The position numbers and the translations under genes are program-made. From assembly GCA_012845835.1 (NCBI GenBank), contig JABAKD010000021.1, positions 7,523,006 to 7,587,005 on the forward strand: a DNA stretch of 64,000 nucleotides. Reading direction: 5' to 3'. The notes beneath the pieces were generated by a model that did not search any database, was not told where the DNA came from, and saw only the letters and a program-made list of their open reading frames with translations. The DNA comes from Undaria pinnatifida (Eukaryota > Sar > Phaeophyceae > Laminariales > Alariaceae). The stretch's first letter is position 1, and every line of letters begins with the position of its first letter. Positions 1 through 12,225 of this stretch are shown in pieces.

Positions 1-115
1 AGGGGAGGGGAGGGGAGGGGAGGGGAGAGGAGGGGAGGGGAGGGAGGGGAGGGAGGGGAGGGGAGGGGAGGGGAGGGAAGGGGAGGGGAGGAGAGGGGAG
101 GGCGGGAGGAGTGGA
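1..115. repeat. AGGGG pentanucleotide array at the window edge
   Basis: Almost pure tandem AGGGG, with occasional AGGG units, running off the left edge of the window. The opposite strand is C-rich. No coding signal. Confidence 0.95.
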
Positions 116-654
116 GAAGGGGCGCGGCGGGGGCGTCAGCATGAAGCCAAATCGCTCCCTGGTAGCCTGCAATACCGCTGGAAAAGAATGGCTACGGCTA
201 CGCAACGTGTAAAAACAAAAATGTAAGTGGATACATTATTGTGAGGCCATCCGAGGTAAATACAAAGTACGCTATAATACGGGACCGGTCCATTTGGAGG
301 CGCCCAAGCCTCACTTGGCCTTAACATACTAGTTTTAGTGTGGGGCGGTCAGTTCAGCGGTCGAACTGGCCTCCGCGAATAATTGCTTGCAACGGCATGC
401 CTGCTGCAGCAGCAGCTCCAATTGATACATTATCTGCCGCTATGTTTTGCAGGATCCCATCAGTACAAACACAACCCAGGAAACGTGTTTCAGATCATGC
501 ACATCATACGGCTCTTACCCGGGCAACACCATCCATTAATAGATCGCGTAGAACAAACAGATGAGGGGTCTGTCACGTACATCAGGGATCTATCATGTAG
601 ATCAGGGGATCGTGTTTTTTCACGTCCCTTTTACTCTCCGGCTAAACTCGTGAG

Positions 655-790
655 GGGTTTTCACCCTCAACGACGTTCTGGACAAGCCGTTGTCACGGGT
701 GTCTTCCCTTCTTCCCCCCGGTACGTGTCTTCATTTTTATCGCACACAGGGTTCAGCGTTCCCAGTTTTCAGCTTTTCCATGCTCATCAA
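655..790 (-). mobile_element. SINE fragment, tail part (family 1)
   Basis: Matches the 3' half of the SINEs near 39.3, 42.8 and 60.2 kb, in reverse (shared blocks GACAAGCCGT and ATTTTTATCGCACACAGGGT). The matching middle part resumes at about 1133, so one old SINE seems to be split by the foldback at 820-1105. Confidence 0.6.
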
Positions 791-819
791 TAGAAAAACA
801 CCGAATTTTGCTAACACGG

Positions 820-1105
820 TATCATGCCTCTGTTGACGATGTTCCCGTCGTCGTACTCTTAGTCGCAGTCGTCATCTGAAAAAACACTTCAACCTCAGAC
901 ACGCGGCAAAAACGAGGGAAATTTTGGTGCTCCTGCTTTCTCTGCCGGTTTCGAGAGGCAACCGGCAGAGAGAGCAGGAGCACAGATGTCCCCTCGTCTT
1001 TGTCGCGAATCTGGGGTTGAAGTAGCATCTCCAGATGACGAGTTCGACGACGCTTCCTATGACAGGGGCTTCGTCAACGAAGGTAGGATACCGCGTTCGG
1101 GGTAC
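820..1105. repeat. Foldback (long imperfect inverted repeat) inside a SINE
   Basis: Two arms of about 120 bp face each other around 955. The inner parts pair almost perfectly (TGCTCCTGCTTTCTCTGCC with its complement GGCAGAGAGAGCAGGAGCA). The outer parts pair with mismatches, out to GGTATCATGCCTCTGTTGAC against GTCAACGAAGGTAGGATACC. SINE sequence lies on both sides, which suggests insertion into the SINE. Confidence 0.75.
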
Positions 1106-1132
1106 ACACTGGGTGTAACAGTCGATTACACA

Positions 1133-1215
1133 CCCTCTCGCGTTTTCCGCTCGTCAAATTTTGCACAAGAGAAAGTCCCTACGGGCGCACGAGAATGCGC
1201 TCGGTGAGACTTGTA
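1133..1215 (-). mobile_element. SINE fragment, middle part (family 1)
   Basis: CTCTCGCGTTTTCCGCTCGT and AGAAAGTCCCTACG match the centre of the family-1 SINE in reverse. It is probably the other half of the copy at 655-790. The rest, to the exon at 1743, shows nothing recognisable apart from one TACCTGGTA site at 1603. Confidence 0.55.
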
Positions 1216-1742
1216 CCCACCTCCTTGGCGTTGGTAGAGACGAGATGTTTCGCCTACCACTCTGTCGGGGACGCCAATATTATCATGTTGTTGTTGTTTC
1301 ACATTAAATCTGGTAAAACGTCTAGAGTCCACGGCAACACAAAAATATGCTGGAGCCCTAGGAAGATCCAAAAAAACATATTGAAATAAAATTTCAGCCG
1401 GGAAATACCACGTTTTCCCACCCAAACATAAACACACGAGACGAAGAAGGCGCACGAAACAAGTGAAACAAAATCAATGTGCACACTGAAACTAACACGG
1501 CCGCGAGTATCCACTCAACTACAGCATAGAGGCCTCCCGTTCACACACCTAACCAACTGGCGGCTGCTGATTAAAGCGGTTGCTGGCTGGAGTGCTGCCC
1601 CATACCTGGTACCGATCACGAATCTATCTACCCCGAAAATATCTGACGCAAAAAGAGCGATCGCCAAAATTGGGTATACCCGGTGCTTTTGTTGCAAAAA
1701 AAAACAGGGGTCTGATCTGCCCGACGGGTAAATAAGTCTCAC

Positions 1743-1809
1743 ATCGTAACGCCTTGTCTCCAGAGTGCTTAAAGGACGAGATCCCCTGCAGGAACTCCGC
1801 GTAGTCCAC
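1743..1809 (-). CDS. Kinase exon l: second half of the canonical EF-hand
   Basis: Encodes [20 protein letters not shown] then LR plus one base. Joined to the previous exon it completes a 12-residue loop, [12 protein letters not shown], with ligands at positions 1, 3, 5, 9 and 12. The following GDKALR matches the linker to a third EF-hand. The acceptor is TGTCAG and the donor GTGAGA. The reading frame needs a further exon, not found in 1-1742. Confidence 0.92.
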
Positions 1810-4800
1810 CTGACAACGATCAAAACAGAAAAGGGCACGGTAGGTATCAGACACCGTTAAGGATGCGGACAAGGGACAAATAATGTTACACAGGAAAGAG
1901 ACCGCGGTTGGACACCTAGACTGACCGCCCCGCACACTAAACCTATCATAATAAGGTCAAAAGATGCCCTGACGCGTCCCAGTACAGACAGGCATCTTGC
2001 GAACTCTCTGGAGACACGTCTAGAGAGAAAAACAAAAACGACGAATGCGATATTATCAACCTGCCATAAGAGGAAGGGCGCGCAGCACTACAACTGCCAC
2101 CATGCAGCCGCGTGTCGTACATCTCCTTACGTTCCAGTGGGTCACATCCCCTACCCCATCAGCTGGACCTGCACCGTGTGGTCGATGATGCTGAAATCAT
2201 GTAATCCAAAACACAAATAAAGCATCCCCCCTCTCTGAATAAACTCCCAGAGGGGGGGACATAATCAGGACTTTCCCCGGGTCGGATTACGTCTCATGGG
2301 ACGGGACGGGTTGGGTTGGGTCGGGTCGGGTCGGTCGGGTCGAGTCGGGTCGGGTCGGGTCGGGTCGGGTCGGGTCGGGTCGGGTCGGGTCGGGTCGGGT
2401 CGGGTCGGGTCGGGTCGGGTCGGGTCGGGTCGGGTCGGGTCGGGTCGGGTCGGGTCGGGTCGGGTCGGGTCGGGTTGGGTCGGGTCGAGTCGAGTCGAGC
2501 CGATTCAGGGTCATCCGACCCGACCCGCGATGTTTGATAACGTCCTCACTCGACCCGACCCCGCCCGCGAGATTTGTAACACCTCCTGACCCGACCCGAC
2601 TCGACCCGCGGGTTCTTGAAGAATTGCTGATCCGACTCGCGGGTAGAATCGTGACCCCGTCAAAAGCCCTGAATATAATAACATACAACCCGAGACTGAT
2701 TCTACGATAGCCCCCCCCCCGAAGCAGCGCTAGTCTTTGACGAACGTTTCATGGCTGCTCGACACGAGGAAGGATGCCATGAAAACAAAATCTTGAAATA
2801 TTCAGTTGTTTGTGAAGGACTATCGAATGATCGGCAAGGGGCGTCGCATTTCAGGAGATACGGCCGAGAGTTTGCTTCAAAACCATCGATTTCGTTAAAG
2901 AAGAGTTGATGAGCCAGCGTACAATAACTCCCGAAACCAGCCTTTAGCTTACCTTTCCGTTCCCGTCTGCATCGAATAGGTCGAACATTCGATCGAACGG
3001 CACGGGACCGAACCCGATATCCGAGAGCACAGACGCTAGCTGCGCGCTGCCCAGCACCCCCCCTTCCGCCGAAGCTTCGAACGCCTTCTTCAGGGAGTCC
3101 AGCTCCGACGCTGAAACTGCGTATTTTCACAAAAAAAGAGGAACATGACACCCACTATTAATAATTATGGATATCAGGTACCTGGTACCATGGTACCTGA
3201 TATAAGACATGAACATCAAACAAGAACCGGAGTTGTTCGACACGATAAAGACAAAGGAAAAGCACTCCCCTCCTCTCGCCGATAAAATTGAAACGCCTTC
3301 TCAAGGGAGTCCAACTCCGAGGCCAAAACTCCGTGTTTCCAGATGAAGAGTCACACACACTATCATGTAAAGATACTGTCGCTCTCGCTAGGAAGCCGCG
3401 CCGGCGGTTATTGGGCATGAACTGTCAATTACCTGTGCGCGTCGGCGAGAAGCAGCAAAAAAAAAACGAACACGACGCCGGCAACAGTCGCACGGTAAGG
3501 AAGGTGAAAATATCCTTCGACCCGTTCCGCTGTTGTTTACGTTTGGGAGACGTATCTCCATTGCTAACGCTTGCTCACATCCGTGCTGGAGATGCTGGAG
3601 AGCCTTCTCCTCACTCGACTGTCGGTCGCGTTTTTTCCGGCTCAGCCTCGCTCCCATCATCACCACCGTCGCCACCGCACGCCATTTCCGCTTGGCGTTG
3701 AAAGCCTTAAGGCGGACAATCGTGCCAGCAAGGTGCTGCTGCGGCAACTCGTTGGACTGCACAACCCACTGCGAAAAAATGCGCGTGAAAAGTAAGGAGA
3801 GGAGGGTGGGATCAAGAAACGAAAACGAAAACATGTGCAAATGAAAACACCAGAAAGATGCTCTGCCACGTTATTAGCCCATTGGACTGCACAATTCATT
3901 GCGAAATGTAAGCGTGAAACAGTAAGGAGTGGAGTGGAGGATGGAAACGAGAAACGGAAACCAAAATATGAAAAAATGGAAACGAGTCTGCCGCTTAAGT
4001 ACGTCAAAGTACGAGTTGACGCCGTAAGAGTACGTAGAAGAGGCAGTTTAACAATACTTCAAGGGTGCGCTAAAAGCCGTAAGGGGGACAATCGAGCCAG
4101 AAAGCTGCTGCGGCGAACGGAGACTGCACAGCCCACAGCGAACACGGTGCAGGGTGGGAACAAGAAAACGAACCATGAATGCGTATATAAATAAATAGAC
4201 GAGTTTGCGGCCCAAGTATTGTCAGAGTAAGAGGTGATGCCGTAACAGTACGAGGGACCACGTACGTAAGGAGGGGGATTTCATGAATACTTCAGGGGTG
4301 TGTCGAAAGCCTTACGGCCGAATTTTGTGTCCGAAAGGTGTTGCTGAGGCAGCTCATTGGATTGCACCAACCCACAGCGCAATCGCGTGTACAAAAATAA
4401 ACAGTGTGGAGCGTGGGAACAAGAAAACGAAAGCCACAAAATCAAAAAGTGATGAGCGAGCAGAAATTGATACCGGTAACAGTAGGGGGGGTGTTAAAAC
4501 ACCGTTTGGGGACTTGAGTATAGTATAACGACCAACAAAAAAAGATGAGCGCGGTCTTATCAACCTTATTCTACGAAGACCGTGCAGCAGTAGTGCAACC
4601 AATACCATTCTGGACGCGCGTGTCGTACATCTATCTTCCCATGTTACACCTCGAAGTGATCGATGCTGTAGTTGCGCAATCGTCTCTTTTTTCGAACCCA
4701 TTTCCCTCTAAAATCCCAAACGGGTGGTTCACCAATACTAGCAATTATATCCCCCTTTGGCACCCACCCGTAGAGCAACCCAAAAAACACAAGCGCGGTC

Positions 4801-7800
4801 GTATTGACCGTCTAGGAACAGTGCGCAGAACGACAAATAACCCAGCAGCAGCCCGGGCTGCTTCTCGTGATCGATGCTGTAATCGTCCAATCGTCACGTT
4901 TTTTTCAACCCATTTCCCTCTGAAGTCCCAAGCGGGTGGTACATTACTACTAGCAATTATAACACCCCCTTTGGCACCCACCCACGCAAAGCAACCCAAA
5001 AAACGACAGCGCGGTCGTATCGACCGTGTAGGAAGAGCGTGCAAAACGAAAAATAATCACCATGCAGGTCGCGCGTGTCGCACATGCCGCCACTTTGCAC
5101 ATCGGGCACACCTCCTACCTCGATGGCCCGGGCTGCTACGCGCGATTGATGCTGTCATCGACGAAAGCTACGGCAGACGTGCAGAGTCGCCACACGCTAG
5201 GGGTGAAACAGAAGAGGCTGGGCTGCTAACGCGAGGAGCTCAACATCTCACGCGAAACCTGACTTAAAAGACGTTCGTTCGCGCAACCCGGCCAGCGCGT
5301 CTGTGCGCCACTGTAATCCTAAAAAACGATGCTGGTATACTCGTAAAATTATCGTGCTAACTGATGGTTCCACACTTGAGATCAGTCAGAAATAATAGTT
5401 AGCCCCAAAAACGCAACCGCTACCGCCGGATGGCTCTGCACCTAAACTTTTCTGAGGTCTCCTCGCTCAACTCTCTTGGGCCTTCATGAGGAAAAAATGA
5501 CGAAAGAACACACGATGAAACGCTTACAGAGCATCGACCACATGAAACAAACCCGGCTGCTGGCGTTGGTTTGGTGGTTTGCTCTTTTACGTTTCGAGCT
5601 ACGATCCAAGGAGTTGTTCGACACGCCAGAACACCAGCATGATACTACTTAGCCTTCGTGCTGCACGCTCGCTGTGTGCGCTTGTGAAGGCCGTATATCT
5701 CCATCGTCTTGGTTACGATTTTTAGGGTCCCTAAAAAGGTAAGGGGATTATCTATATCTCACAGAAAGTTGAGTTGGGAAAAAAATGTAAGCAACCGGAG
5801 GAATAACCCATCATGGCCTAGTTATACCAACAATCATGATGTGTCTAAAACACAACCAAAACGAAAACAATCGGAGGAATAACTGCTCATGGCCTACGTA
5901 CACACCGAAAATCATGCCTCTGAAATACAACCAAAATGAAAAGCGGAAGAATAACCTCTCACGGCCTAGGTACACAACAGCAACGATACTTCCGAAACAC
6001 ACCTAAAATAAAAGCAACCAGAGGAACAACTACCCACAGCCTCGGCATCTAACAACGACGATTTCCGAAACACAACTGAAATGAAAGCAACCGGAGGAAT
6101 AACCTCTCATGGCCTACGTTCACAACGAAAATCATGCTTCTGAAAACAACCAAAAAGAACGCAACCGGAGGAACAAACTCTCATCGCCTGGGCAGGTAAA
6201 TATGCATGTTTCTGAAAACACAACTGGTACTCCAACAATATTGGGCAGCATTCAAAGATAAAGTTAGCCGTCAGCCATGATCTTTTTTTACCAGGGCTTT
6301 TCACGGGTCGGACCACTTCCCGCGGGTCGGCTTGTCCGGGTGACCCGACCCCGACGCGTGAGATTTGAAAACTGCTGACCCGACCCGACCCGATATGTGA
6401 CATTTCCAAAAAACCGCCTGGCCCAGCCCGGCTCGAACCCGCGAGGTTTTGAACAAATCGTGATCCGACCCGCGGGCCGGGTTACGACCCGTGAAACAGC
6501 CCTGTTTTTTTTTACCAAAAAAGAGGCGGTGCACTGCACACCCATCGTAGCGTGCGCCAAAATCGTCACTCTTTCCCGACACTCTTTTCCTTTCAATTTT
6601 CCGAAAAGGCTAATAAAACAAAGCCTGCCTCACCGGGTGCTTAAGGATGGACTCAATGGTAGCGCGCTTGTTGACGTCGACGGTGAGCATCTTGTAAACC
6701 AGATCCTTCCCCTGTACACACAAGCAGGGCAACCCGATGGGACGATTGGGACGGGAGTTGACGGAGACGAAAAGGACGCATCCAGAGGAGGGGGGCGGGG
6801 AATACGCACTGTCATGCACGGCCGTAGCCTGTCAAACCGTCGATCCTCGCGTCCCTACAATGCCCGTATGGAGCACGTCGGGTTTTTACCGACCAGGCAA
6901 ACATAGCTTGCACCAACCGCGAAGGGTCTTGACGTGTCCGTCGAACCGCATGAAGGCTGAGCTGCATCCGCTGCTAAGAACCGCTCGTGGGGGGCGCGGG
7001 GGAGGGTTACGATGCCCAAACCTTAGCGCCGCGGCAGACGCGTGCTACGACAAAGGTAGCACGTTTCGGCCATTTTTTTTTTCTGAATGACGAGGCCCCT
7101 TAACCCAAAATCGTCAGAATGTAAAACAACTCTCGTTTGGCAACAGTCTTTCTACGGTAGCCCCCCCAATTTTCCTTCAACGAAATCGCCGGGTTCGAAA
7201 CCAGCTTCCGGCCGTATCTCCTGAATACGGTGTCCATTGCCACCCCGACGTCATCGTTCGACAGCTTTTTTGCAAACAAGAAAATACATGGAAACTATTT
7301 TTTTAATAGAATCCTTCATCGTGTCGAGCAGCCATGAAACGTTCGTTAAAGAAAATCGCCGGTTTTGAGGGGGGGGGGGGGGGGGGGCTATATCGTAGAA
7401 TCAGCCCAACACTTTTTGGTTATGTCTGGGTCACGGGTTTCTTCTCCATCGGACGACAATTCCATTGTTCTCAAAAACAGTTTTTGGACGCGGTATAGAG
7501 TATTTTATCAAGCAACCACCCTCAGAAGGCAAAAAAAGAGCCAGTGCACCACTACCGTACCATGTGTCGGCATCAAAAAGTGAGACAGCGTATAACACAA
7601 GTTTTCGAGATAACGTTGGGCTGGTTGTTATGTAGAGAGCTTGCCGTAAGAAAGCGAGAAACCACACGAGGTTAATAGACAATGATGAGTGCCTTGTTGG
7701 ACAGACAGAATTGCCGTTCAACCCCAGTAGGCAGGCAGCGCCGAAAGCAGCCTTAGTGCAGAACGACGAGCGCACGTCGGCGCGGTGATTGCACGAGCAC

Positions 7801-10800
7801 AAGGCCCTCTTGACTTAATCATTATTCTCAGATATATCTCGACCAGAAATAGCAAATTGTGCGTATCGGAAAATATAAAATAAAATGGCCATGGAAACAC
7901 CTTTTTTTTTCGTGAAAAAGAGTGCAGCTCAATATAACGACAAGAAACGTCAGCGTATAATAATGGTACATACATATATACTGGTACATGACAGGTACCA
8001 AATACTTGGTAAATTTCTGATTGGGGAATGTTTGAAAATTCCAGAAAAAAATGAAGGAAGAGGGAGGGAGGGAATAAGGCACTAACTTCTGTAGATCTAA
8101 ATACCGAAGGTTTTTGCCGAACAAAAAATGAAGGGCCACAAGGCACCAACACAACTACTTTACCTGTCAGGCTAGCAGCTATTATCTATGAATAGTGTTG
8201 TTTTTTTGTTTACACTTACCTCGGAGCTGATTTGGTCCCATGCATCGGCGTGGAAGTGGTATTTTCCCTGGATAGAACACACGAAGGGCGCGGAGTGGGG
8301 TGTGGCGCGACGATAAGCGGAGGGCGTCGGGTGGAACGTGGCGCGACGGAGCCAAGCGGGCAATGAACAAACGCCCAGAGTGTTCAGCGTGTAAGTGTGC
8401 TGCGTTCACATGAAACAACGGCTTCTACCGAACAACGTCACCAGACCCAGACCCAGTGTCGATCCTGGTTCTGCACCCCTAGAGAAACGAAAAAAATGTG
8501 GGTACTCGTAACGGACTGTGAGTTAGAGAAAACCACGCTGATCGTGAATGGATCGAGGAAAGCAAATGAAACGTCAACGTACCGGGTACCAAAAACACAA
8601 CGGAAACAAGCCAACCAAAGAAAAAACAAAAACAAAATACGATCAACGGGGATTGCTTGCATATGCCCTTCACCTGCTTGATGACCTGAAACAGCGTTTC
8701 CTCTTCACTTGGATAAAACGGGGGGTATCCCGCCTGGAACGTCCAAAACACAGTAGGAAAACGTTGGGAAAGAATGGCGGGAGGGGGTTAACCGCTTTGA
8801 CTTAATTATGGTACTGCGACCAAAAACGACGACTACAATTTATCACTCTTCCAGGCACACCACACAATGGTAGACAGCGCCACAAATAACAGCAAGAACA
8901 CAACAAAGCGCAACACTAGCCGAAACAAACGAACACAACACAACACAACACAATACAATTCCATACCATACAGTAACCTATCACACCATACCATACCATA
9001 CCATACAATACCATACCATACAATACCATACCATACAATACCATACCATACCATACCACGCCAAACCACTAGGCACTACCGTACGTCTGGCGAGCTGTTT
9101 CCCCTATCATAACGTATCATACCATACCAGACCATATCTACCATACCATACCATACCATACCATACCATACCATACCATACCGTACCATACCATACCATA
9201 CCGTACCATACCATACCATACCATACCATACCATACCATACCATACCATACCATACCATACCATACCATACCAAACCATACCATACCACACCATACCACC
9301 AGGCACTACGGTGCATCCGGCGGATGTTTCCCATTTCTCACCAGTAGGATGTAAGTCAGCACGCCGCACGCCCAAACGTCGCATGGAGGGCCGTAAAGAC
9401 GCCCAGACAGAACCTCGGGAGCGACGTACCTATCATGCGGGAAACACGGCAGCAACACAGATAATAACACAACGTACCTTACATACTGGTAACACAGCAA
9501 TAACACAAACATAGCACAACGCCCAATAGATGGTCTGCAAGGAACATCACACGTTTCGTGACAAAACAGATGTTTCGTGACGAACAGATCACGCGTGGTC
9601 TGCTCTACCATTGTTAGCTTGAGCTCAGACTAACCCGTTTCCTACCTGCTGTAGTACCAGGTATCAAATACTGCAAACACAACCCGACACGGATTGCAAG
9701 CAGCGTGTCTCCGAAAACGTACGCGCGAGCAGTCCTACGCCTTTGCCTTTGGCATTTGGTATACGGTGCCGCGTAGGTTGTCTTTGCCTAAACAGTGTTT
9801 GGTCCTTATTGTTGAGTTGATCGCTAGGCAGCTAACGGCGCACAATATTTATTGTCGTCGGGAACCGACTTGCGTGTAATTGCTTCTTGAGCTACGTAGC
9901 CACCAGTGCAACACCAGGCAACGAATGCAACACGCAGCAACCGATGCAACACCTCGTATCAAATACATAAGGCAAAGGAAACCACGGCAGCAGCGCACAC
10001 CAAAGGCCACTAGCAAAGGTCCTCTGCCTGTGGCCTTTGTTGTGTATTGCTGCCTTGGTTTTCTTTGCCTTATGTATTTAGTACGTGGTGTTGCATAGGT
10101 TGGCACAGGCGGAGGCTCTCTGCCTGTGGCCTTTGGCGGTAGCTGTTGCGCTGGGTTCCTTCGCCTACAGTCTTGGTACTTGGTTTGGCGTTGGTTGCTA
10201 TCACGTATATCCAATCTTAAGGCGAAAATATACAACAAATAGGGTGGGTGGCGGCAGCCTAAGTGTTGTTTGGTCCAGACACTCCCCGGAGGCGCACATG
10301 AATACCGTCGTCACACAGGAAACCTTGACTGAAAGGCGGACACTTTTCCCTCCTATTTTGTAGTTCGTTCCACAGGTGTTGGATATTGCATTTTACTGTT
10401 CTAGTGGTCGTGGTGTCTCCGTAGATTCAGATGAAAGCGAGACGGACAAATCTTCTTCCGTGCCGACAAGTAATCACGGTCGACTCTCATCGATCAGTGG
10501 AAGCACCTCTCGTTGCTTCAAGGCACTTATATCGTCTTCCTTGCTTGGTTCTTCGTCAGACCCCGCCCCAACCTGGCGAGTACTACACGCTATGAAAGAC
10601 AAGACCAGACCTTGTCGCAGTTGTGGGTCGAACGTGCGATACCCCAATCCCTCACTAGTCCTATTAACAACTCATCTCTGTAATAGGCAGCCCACGAAGC
10701 ACAAACGCTGTTTTCGGCAACCGCTTGGCGTGTGTTTGTGTCGTGCAGACGGTTAGTGCACCATTTGCGTTTCGGTCCATCAGCGCGCCAGAGGCAGATC

Positions 10801-12192
10801 ACGATCTAGATAATCTAGACCCCATGCTTGCCATTATGATACGCTGTGCATGATCTGCATCGTACAGATCCAACCCACGACACATGCTCGATCATGAGAA
10901 CCATACGGTGCCGGCGTCTCCAGTGGTTCAAGAGTAAGTCACGTACCAATTGAATCGATGTCGTGAGTTCGAATTCCGAAAGGTTTTTTTTTCTTACAAC
11001 ATTGATAGCCTGAAGCGCGAGAGCGTGAATTGGCAAAATTCGACGCAAAAATCGACGAGCAGTTAGGTCTGGGACTGGAAGTCGATTTGACCCCAAAAAA
11101 TGGCAGGTCTATTCGGCGAAAACCACCAAAAAATCCGAAAAAATGTCTCGGAGAAAAAAATTGCAAACACTGTTTTTACTTGGTTTTAGACTGAAATAAT
11201 GTTTAACAGGGTATCACAAAATACGCAACACAGGAGGCGAGTTGGATCCTGAAATTCAACAGACACGTGTAATCAGTGTAAACGAAGGGAAATACGGATC
11301 ATTCTGAATTTTCCGTTGTATTTTGAAGTCTAATCGGACGGAAATGTGCGGGAAAACTCGTGTTTTCTGCTCATATTCGTCTCTTGCTCAATGGGGTCGA
11401 ACTAATGCAACTGGGTATTGGTAAAATACCCGTATTTCCCTCCGCCGGGACTTGGAGGAGACAGCAAAGCAATCCGCTCTTAAATCGAGTAAATAGCCGG
11501 CGAGAAATTCGCAAACAAAGTTGGCCACATTGGGTCATTCTGGCAGAGTGATCGTGCAAAATCAGCCATGGGCAACTCGAAAAACCTGAAGGTACGGGAC
11601 CGAAAGGAAAAAGAAAAAAATTGCCAAGGTCAAGGAGGCTTATCGGGCGCGTACCGGGACCACGACGGCAGACGCGGGCGTGGCTGCACGCCGGGCGCTT
11701 GCCATCCAGCGCGGCGGTGTCGAGGCGGCCGAGAGCATCCGTGACCGGGTCGTGAAGCAGCGCGACGAGAGCCGGGTCGAGGCCGCTGAGGCAAAGTCTT
11801 TGCTGCAAGATGTCTCTCAACAGTTGTCCGAGGAGAAAGGCAAACTCAACCTGGAGCAGGACCTCCGACACGAGTCAGATGCAGCCTTGGCCCAAACCCG
11901 AGTCGAGCTGCACGCACAGCAGCAACTTTCCCGCGAGCTAGAGGTGAAGCGTGCTGCATCGGAGGCACGCGAGATAGAGTTGGGAAAGACGCTGGAGGTT
12001 CGCAAAAAAGGAAAAACTACGGCACTGCTGCTGCATAATATCACCATCTTGGAGGAATTCAGATGCATAGGTCTGCTGTCGGCCATCTTGCCGGAGGGTC
12101 CCCCAGAAGATATGTTCCGCCTACGCTAGCTGTCCCTTGAGTACGCTGCTACACGCGGGGGGTAGAGCAGCACCTCGGGCAGCAGCAGCAGC

Positions 12193-12225
<33 letters not shown>

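Noticed and set aside
833-1075. EF-hand-like peptides on both strands (DDGNIVNRG, YDRGFVNEG) that could be the kinase's next exon
   Set aside because: They lie on the two arms of a foldback that appears to be inserted in a SINE. The loop spacing is wrong, and the minus-strand one meets a stop at once in the required phase.
2296-2688. Long frames reading DPTRP or GRVGS repeats
   Set aside because: Any pentamer array without stop codons is open in several frames; the frames cover only CGGGT repeats.
9076-9384. MVWYG-repeat protein
   Set aside because: Artefact of the ACCAT array overlapping a kinase exon on the same strand.
10376-10756. Ser-rich plus-strand frame of 126 codons
   Set aside because: Its C-terminal third is foldback repeat sequence, and there is no domain or splice support.
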